A stretch of DNA of 64,000 nt from Gordonia liuliyuniae (GTDB lineage Bacteria > Actinomycetota > Actinomycetes > Mycobacteriales > Mycobacteriaceae), in NCBI RefSeq assembly GCF_021739025.1, contig NZ_JAKKOT010000006.1:366256-430255 (forward strand), read 5' to 3'. A program made the translations under genes and the position numbers. Below the pieces are notes generated by a model. It did not search any database and was not told the origin of the DNA. It saw only the letters and a list, made by a program, of their open reading frames with translations. Shown in pieces: positions 59,576 through 64,000 of the stretch (position 1 is the first letter of the stretch; every line of letters begins with the position of its first letter).

Positions 59576-60768
59576 TCGCCCGCGTGCATCCCGCGGTGGT
59601 CGTCGGCGGCGTCGCCGGGTGGGCCCTGGCGTTGGCGCCTGGCCAGTTGCCGCGCCCCGCACTGCTTCTCGCCGTCGCAGGCGCGGTGTTCGCGCTCCTC
59701 GGCATGGGTGTGGGCGCGCTCGTCTCGATGTTCACCCGCGGGCGCACGGCGAGCCGCGAACTTCTGGTCGGGACGGCCGTCGTCACGGGTGGACTCCTGG
59801 TGGCGGCGCTCTGGTGGCAGACGCGGGTGTGCGAGGACCTCGGCGCACCGAGTCCCGGGCTCGGGTGGGCGGCGGCGGTCGCGGGGGCTCCGCTGCTCGC
59901 CGCGGGCGCCGTCGTCCTGATTCCGGCGCGGGCGTTGGCGATCGGAGCTCTCCTCACCGCCCTCGTCGCGGGACCGGCCGCGACGGCGAACGCCGCCGCG
60001 CCGAACATCCCCGACGATCCGCGGTTGACGTACTCGATGCTGTCCGACGACACGTTCGACGACCGTGCTCGCGCACTCGTCGACTCGTGGGCCGCATCGG
60101 ACGGGCCCGATCAGACGGCAGTGGTGGTCGCCGTGCCGACCGGCTCCGGGTGGATCGACGCGAGCGCCGTCGACGGTTTCGTGAGCCGGTTCGGCGGGTC
60201 GGTCCGCTTCCTGGCAATGCAGTACTCGAACGTTCCGTCCTGGCAGGCGTACCTCCGCTCGCCCGACACCGCGGGCGCGAGTGCGATCGCAGTACTGCGC
60301 GCACTCGACGAACAGTCGGCGACCTTGCCGAACCCTCCGCACGTGTACCTGTACGGACAGAGTCTGGGCGCCATCGGCGCGGACGCCGCCCGCGCGTGGG
60401 CCGACCGCACCGGCGTCGACGTCGCCGGGACTGTCTTGTCCGGGGCTCCCGCGGGCAGCGTCGAATCGCTACCGGAGTGCGCCCGACGAGTCAGCATCGC
60501 GAACGCCACCGACCCGGTCGCCGACTTCCAGGCGTCCCTGCTGTGGCGGGCGCCCCACCACGCGGGCGGCACCCGCACCATCGGTACGACGCCGTCCGCT
60601 CGGCCGCCGTGGACACCCGTCGTGTCGTTCGTCGGGACTGCGCTCGACCTGGCCGTCTCGTTGGACGGACCGGTCGGCAGCGGGCACCACTACGGTGCCG
60701 AACAGGGGCTCGCCGTCACGCAGATGCCCGGCGGCTGTCAGGCAACCGGTCCGCGCGCCGCCTCGTAG
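59572..60768 (+). CDS. Alpha/beta-hydrolase family membrane protein (Abhydrolase_9)
   Basis: This 398-residue protein has an N-terminal block of four or five hydrophobic helices (about 1-150) and an extracytoplasmic hydrolase domain. The domain contains [36 protein letters not shown] and the nucleophile elbow [16 protein letters not shown] with Ser. The catalytic His is probably in [12 protein letters not shown]. This is PF10081-type, of unknown substrate. It starts at ATG 59572 (ATGA overlap with the phospholipase gene) and overlaps gatA by 31 bases at the end. Confidence 0.82.
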   Translation: MIARVHPAVVVGGVAGWALALAPGQLPRPALLLAVAGAVFALLGMGVGALVSMFTRGRTASRELLVGTAVVTGGLLVAALWWQTRVCEDLGAPSPGLGWAAAVAGAPLLAAGAVVLIPARALAIGALLTALVAGPAATANAAAPNIPDDPRLTYSMLSDDTFDDRARALVDSWAASDGPDQTAVVVAVPTGSGWIDASAVDGFVSRFGGSVRFLAMQYSNVPSWQAYLRSPDTAGASAIAVLRALDEQSATLPNPPHVYLYGQSLGAIGADAARAWADRTGVDVAGTVLSGAPAGSVESLPECARRVSIANATDPVADFQASLLWRAPHHAGGTRTIGTTPSARPPWTPVVSFVGTALDLAVSLDGPVGSGHHYGAEQGLAVTQMPGGCQATGPRAAS

Positions 60769-62237
60769 GCGGCGCCGACCCGGTACAACCGGTCGTCGGC
60801 GAGGGCGGGCGCCATGATCTGCAGACCGACGGGCAGCACCGCACCGCCGTCGCTCGCGGTGCCCGACGGCACCGACATCGCGGCTGTTCCAGCCAGATTC
60901 ACCGGCAGGGTGCACAGGTCGAACAGGTACATGGCCAGCGGGTCGTCGACCTTCTCGCCCAGTTTGAACGCGGTCGTCGGCGTGGTCGGCGAGATCAGGA
61001 CGTCCACGTCCTGGTACGCCTTCTGGAAGTCCCGCGCGATCAGCGTGCGCACCTTCTGCGCCTGACCGTAGTAGGCGTCGTAGTAGCCCGAACTCAAGGC
61101 GTAAGTGCCGATCATGATGCGGCGCTTGACTTCCGGACCGAATCCGGCGGCGCGGGTGAGCGCCATGACCTCGTCGGCGCTGTGCGTGCCGTCGTCGCCG
61201 ACACGCATGCCGTACCGCATCGCGTCGAAGCGCGCGAGGTTGCTCGACACCTCGGACGGCAGGATCAGGTAGTACGCGCCGAGCGCGTACGAGAAGCTCG
61301 GGCAGTCGACCTCGACGATCGTCGCGCCCAACGAGGTGAGCGTCGCACACGCCTGCTGGAACGATTCGAGGACGCCCGCCTGATAGCCGTCGCCCTGCAG
61401 CTGTTTGACGACGCCGACCCGGACTCCCGTCAGGTCGCGGTTCGCGCCTTCGCGGGCCGCCGCGACGACGTCGGGTATCGGCGCGTCGATCGACGTCGAA
61501 TCGCGCGGATCGTGTCCGGCGATCACTTCGTGCAGGAGCGCGGTGTCGAGCACGGTGCGACCGCACGGGCCGCCCTGATCGAGCGACGACGCGCACGCGA
61601 CGAGTCCGTAGCGCGAGACGGTGCCGTACGTCGGCTTCACTCCGACGGTCGCGGTGACCGCGGCGGGCTGGCGGATCGAGCCACCGGTGTCGGTGCCGAT
61701 CGCGAGCGGAGCCTGGTGCGACGCGAGCGCGGCCGCGCTACCACCGCCGGAACCGCCCGGGATCCGGTCGACGTCCCACGGGTTGCGGGTCACCTGGTAG
61801 GCCGAGTTCTCGGTGGAACTGCCCATCGCGAACTCGTCCATGTTGGTCTTGCCGAGGATCGGGAGGCCGGCCTCACGGAGCCGACGGGTCAGGGTCGCGT
61901 CGTACGGCGACACCCACCCTTCGAGGATCTTGGAACCACACGTGGTCGGCGCGTCTGTCGTCGTGAAGACGTCCTTGAGTGCGATCGGCACACCGGTCAA
62001 CCCGCTCGGCGCCTGCCCGGCCGCGATCGCCTCGTCAGCGGCGCGGGCCGCGTCGAGCGCTTCGGTCGCCCCGACGTGCAGGAACGCTCCGAGCTGGTCG
62101 TCGATCTCGGCGATCCGGTCCAGGTGTGCCTGGGTCACCTCGACTGACGACAGCTCGCGGGACGCGATCTTCGCGCCCAGGTCGGCTGCCGAGAGCCCGG
62201 TGATCTCACCGGCGGCGCGGGTGCTGGTCTCGGTCAC
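60738..62237 (-). CDS. gatA: Aspartyl/glutamyl-tRNA amidotransferase subunit A
   Basis: GatA (499 residues) hydrolyses glutamine to supply ammonia to GatB. The Ser-cisSer-Lys triad is visible: Lys in [15 protein letters not shown], cisSer in [18 protein letters not shown] and the nucleophile Ser in [20 protein letters not shown]. It directly follows gatC with no gap. The 3' end overlaps the convergent hydrolase gene. Confidence 0.97.
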   Translation of the reverse strand: MTETSTRAAGEITGLSAADLGAKIASRELSSVEVTQAHLDRIAEIDDQLGAFLHVGATEALDAARAADEAIAAGQAPSGLTGVPIALKDVFTTTDAPTTCGSKILEGWVSPYDATLTRRLREAGLPILGKTNMDEFAMGSSTENSAYQVTRNPWDVDRIPGGSGGGSAAALASHQAPLAIGTDTGGSIRQPAAVTATVGVKPTYGTVSRYGLVACASSLDQGGPCGRTVLDTALLHEVIAGHDPRDSTSIDAPIPDVVAAAREGANRDLTGVRVGVVKQLQGDGYQAGVLESFQQACATLTSLGATIVEVDCPSFSYALGAYYLILPSEVSSNLARFDAMRYGMRVGDDGTHSADEVMALTRAAGFGPEVKRRIMIGTYALSSGYYDAYYGQAQKVRTLIARDFQKAYQDVDVLISPTTPTTAFKLGEKVDDPLAMYLFDLCTLPVNLAGTAAMSVPSGTASDGGAVLPVGLQIMAPALADDRLYRVGAAYEAARGPVA

Positions 62238-62561
62238 TTAGTCCTCCCCGAGGATCTGCGGTACGGCGAAACGGTCCTGTTCGACGGCGGGCGCACCCGA
62301 CAGCGCCTGCTCCGGTGTGAGACCGGGGACGACGACATCGGGCCGCAGCACATTCTGCAGGTCGGCCGGGTGAGCTGTCGGCGGCACGTCGTCGGCGGCC
62401 ACCTCGGCGACCTGCGCGACGTGGGTCAGGATCGAGTCGAGCTGGTCTGCATACTGATCGAGTTCAGCGTCGGTCAACGCGAGACGCGACAGCCGGGCAA
62501 GGTGCGCGACCTCGTCTCGGCTGATCGCCGGTGAGGGTGCGGACTCCGATTCGGTTGGCAT
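62238..62561 (-). CDS. gatC: Aspartyl/glutamyl-tRNA amidotransferase subunit C
   Basis: GatC (107 residues) wraps around and stabilises GatA-GatB. The sequence [20 protein letters not shown] and [20 protein letters not shown] is the family pattern, with a C-terminal part ([11 protein letters not shown]) that fits the channel. Its stop is immediately before the gatA start. ligA, found downstream in M. tuberculosis, is not in the window. Confidence 0.95.
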   Translation of the reverse strand: MPTESESAPSPAISRDEVAHLARLSRLALTDAELDQYADQLDSILTHVAQVAEVAADDVPPTAHPADLQNVLRPDVVVPGLTPEQALSGAPAVEQDRFAVPQILGED

Positions 62562-62680
62562 CGCGACGTACCTTTCTCGCCTGCGGGGTGGACCCTGGGA
62601 TGGGCACCGTCCAGGATATGGGAGAGCCCCGGACGGATCTGCGGTGGCCTCGGCGGCGCGGGCGACGTAGCGTGATGGGC

Positions 62681-63058
62681 ATGATCATCGTCACCACCAA
62701 CGAACTTCCCGGTTACCGGATCGAGCACGTCTTCGGCGAGTGCTTCGGCCTCACGGTCCGGTCCCGCCACATCGGGTCGAACATCGGTGCTGGTCTGAAA
62801 TCTTTGGCGGGCGGCGAGTTGCGCGGCATCACTACGCTTCTTCACGAGTGCCGCCAGGAGGCGTTGAGCAGGTTGGCCGCCGAGGCGCAGGGCCGCGGCG
62901 CGAACGCCGTTCTCGCGTTCCGGTTCGAGACCACCGAGTACGCGGGCGGCGGTGGCGTCGAGGTCTGCGCGTACGGAACCGCGGTCGGGGTGAGTGCGTT
63001 GGCGGGCGGTCCGCCGGTGCCGAGCCAGCCGGTCGCGCCGCTCCCGCCGCAGCAGTAG
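62681..63058 (+). CDS. YbjQ family (UPF0145) protein
   Basis: A 125-residue protein beginning [20 protein letters not shown], the classic YbjQ/DUF74 N-terminus, with [20 protein letters not shown] and [20 protein letters not shown]. The family forms a pentameric beta-barrel, sometimes described as heavy-metal binding, of unknown function. It ends in a Pro/Gln-rich tail. ATG 62681 or 62675 may start it. TAGCGT stands 13 bases before ATG 62681, which fits a near-leaderless start. Confidence 0.85.
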   Translation: MIIVTTNELPGYRIEHVFGECFGLTVRSRHIGSNIGAGLKSLAGGELRGITTLLHECRQEALSRLAAEAQGRGANAVLAFRFETTEYAGGGGVEVCAYGTAVGVSALAGGPPVPSQPVAPLPPQQ

Positions 63059-63064
63059 TCGGCG

Positions 63065-63727
63065 GTGTCGTTCCTACTCCGTCTGCGCCTGTCCGACCGA
63101 CCCGGCAGTCTCGGCATGCTCGCCGTCGAGCTGGGTGCGGTCGGCGCAGACATCAGGTCGCTCGAAGTGATCGAACGCGGTGACGGCTACGCGATCGACG
63201 ACATCGTCGTCGAACTGCCTCCGACGTCGCTGCCCGACACCCTCATCACCGCCGCGCAGAACGTGCACGACGTGCGCGTCGAATCGTTGCGCCCGTTCTC
63301 CGATGTGCTCGACACCCATCAGGAACTGGAATTGATCGACGTCGTCGCCACCGGCGGCCCCGACCGGCTGCAAGTGCTCGTCGACCATTCGCCGCGCGTG
63401 CTCCGCGCGTCGTGGGCGATGGTCGTCGCGAAACCCGGTATCGACGTGCTCACCCTGTTCGCGAGTTCGGGCGCGCCCGAGACCCCGTTGGAGCAGGCCG
63501 ACTGGCTTCCGCTCGACGCTGCCGCCGGGTTCGGGTCCGACAGCGAGTGGATGCCGGACGTCTGGCGCGACATGGACACGACGTTGGCGGCCGCCCCCAT
63601 GGGCGACGGCGCCAAAGCGCTGCTGTTGGGCCGCACCGGCGGCCCCGAGTTCCGCCCGTCGGAGGTCGCCCGCCTCGGCTACCTGACCGGGATCATCTCG
63701 ACGGTCGTCGACGCACCCTCGACCTAG
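63065..63727 (+). CDS. ACT-domain protein (Rv3013-like)
   Basis: A 220-residue protein with an N-terminal ACT domain (about 1-70, LLRLRLSDRPGSLGMLAVEL, IRSLEVIERGDGYAID) and a second uncharacterised domain. It begins at GTG 63065, six bases after the YbjQ stop. The position beside gatC equals Rv3013. It probably senses a small molecule such as an amino acid. Neither DNA-binding nor catalytic motifs are apparent. Confidence 0.85.
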   Translation: MSFLLRLRLSDRPGSLGMLAVELGAVGADIRSLEVIERGDGYAIDDIVVELPPTSLPDTLITAAQNVHDVRVESLRPFSDVLDTHQELELIDVVATGGPDRLQVLVDHSPRVLRASWAMVVAKPGIDVLTLFASSGAPETPLEQADWLPLDAAAGFGSDSEWMPDVWRDMDTTLAAAPMGDGAKALLLGRTGGPEFRPSEVARLGYLTGIISTVVDAPST

Positions 63728-63794
63728 TGTCGCGTGACTCGTCGACGTGCGGCCGACCGAGCGCGGTTGAGGTCTTCTGAGTATGCGCGGGGGA

Positions 63795-64000
63795 TCACGC
63801 TGCGGTCGGGTGGACCGTCATGGTCCGTCTGCCGTGCGACCGCAACGGTGCCGGTCGGCGGTGCGGTCGAGCCGGGTCGGCCGGCGGTTGGAACCACGGG
63901 TGGCCATCGTCGCCGATGAACACCTCCCACTCACTGTGATGGATGAGCACGTGGTGCATCCGACACAGCAGAACCCCGTTGCCCAGCGAGGTATCTCCGC
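63795..64000 (-). CDS. HNH endonuclease, DUF222/13E12 type, 3' part only
   Basis: The minus strand from the right edge encodes GDTSLGNGVLLCRMHHVLIH, then HSEWEVFIGDDGHPWFQPPA, and stops at 63795-63797 after a basic tail. The Gly-Asn-x-x-x-Leu-Cys-x-x-His-His core is the second half of the HNH motif in the DUF222 (13E12) proteins common in Mycobacteriales. The 5' part lies outside the window. These genes are often repeated in a genome and may be mobile. Confidence 0.8.
   Translation of the reverse strand, partial: GDTSLGNGVLLCRMHHVLIHHSEWEVFIGDDGHPWFQPPADPARPHRRPAPLRSHGRRTMTVHPTAA

Overview
This window looks like a chromosomal segment of a high-GC mycolic-acid actinomycete (Mycobacteriales), most like Gordonia or a close relative. 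The evidence is GC-rich coding with dense long antisense shadow ORFs, many GTG starts, stop/start overlaps (ATGA or GTGA), a HupB-type HU protein with a Lys/Ala tail, coenzyme F420 genes, methylglucose-lipopolysaccharide genes (octT, gpgP), and gene order matching two blocks of the Mycobacterium tuberculosis map. The genus is inference. No phage, plasmid, insertion sequence or CRISPR array is visible, and no gene-free stretch exceeds 300 bases.

Layout. 1-1.6 kb: 5' part of a secreted GH43-like protein, a small ORF and a TauE/SafE exporter. 1.7-11.3 kb (compare Rv2415c-Rv2427c): comEC, comEA, degV, octT, gpgP, rsfS, nadD, a CoxE-like VWA protein, a MoxR ATPase and proA. 11.3-14.8 kb: an OmpR-type two-component system overlapping proA, a divergent DUF305 lipoprotein and a secreted HNH nuclease. 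14.8-31.5 kb (compare Rv2973c-Rv2989): recG, a FakA-like DAK protein, rpmB, an enoyl-CoA hydratase, ung, a gamma-carbonic anhydrase, thiL, a DUF3515 protein, gpsA, cofC, ppk1, mutT1, hupB, leuD, leuC and an IclR regulator. 31.5-42.6 kb: an FDOR-like protein, tRNA-Glu, tRNA-Gln, gltX, a GntR/DUF1648 pair, a hydrolase, an FAH-family protein, an MFS transporter, a broken DUF559 gene between two stem-loop repeats, leuB, serA and a secreted serine protease. 42.6-51.4 kb: two SRPBCC proteins, ilvC, ilvN, ilvB, a PH-domain protein, mgtE and ilvD. 51.4-64 kb: a DoxX protein, lppZ-like lipoprotein, gatB, a PspC protein, pfkA, a NarL-type two-component system, a phospholipase A2/hydrolase pair, gatA, gatC, a YbjQ protein, an ACT protein and the 3' end of an HNH nuclease gene.

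How they work together. ilvB, ilvN, ilvC, ilvD, leuC, leuD and leuB supply most of branched-chain amino acid synthesis; only leuA and the transaminase are missing here. ilvB is preceded by a complete attenuator: promoter, a 15-residue leader peptide with a Leu-Leu-Val-Val-Ile run, a terminator hairpin with a T-run and a competing antiterminator. leuCD diverges from an IclR gene that appears to be leaderless. tRNA-Glu, tRNA-Gln, gltX and gatCAB form the indirect route to Gln-tRNA(Gln). DegV and the DAK protein could be partners in fatty-acid phosphorylation.

No wholly new multi-gene system is obvious. The most informative non-routine signals are the ilvB attenuator, the GntR palindrome over its own -10 box, the 11-bp direct repeat between the two-component system and DUF305, the repeated stem-loop flanking the broken DUF559 gene, and the coupled phospholipase A2/hydrolase pair.
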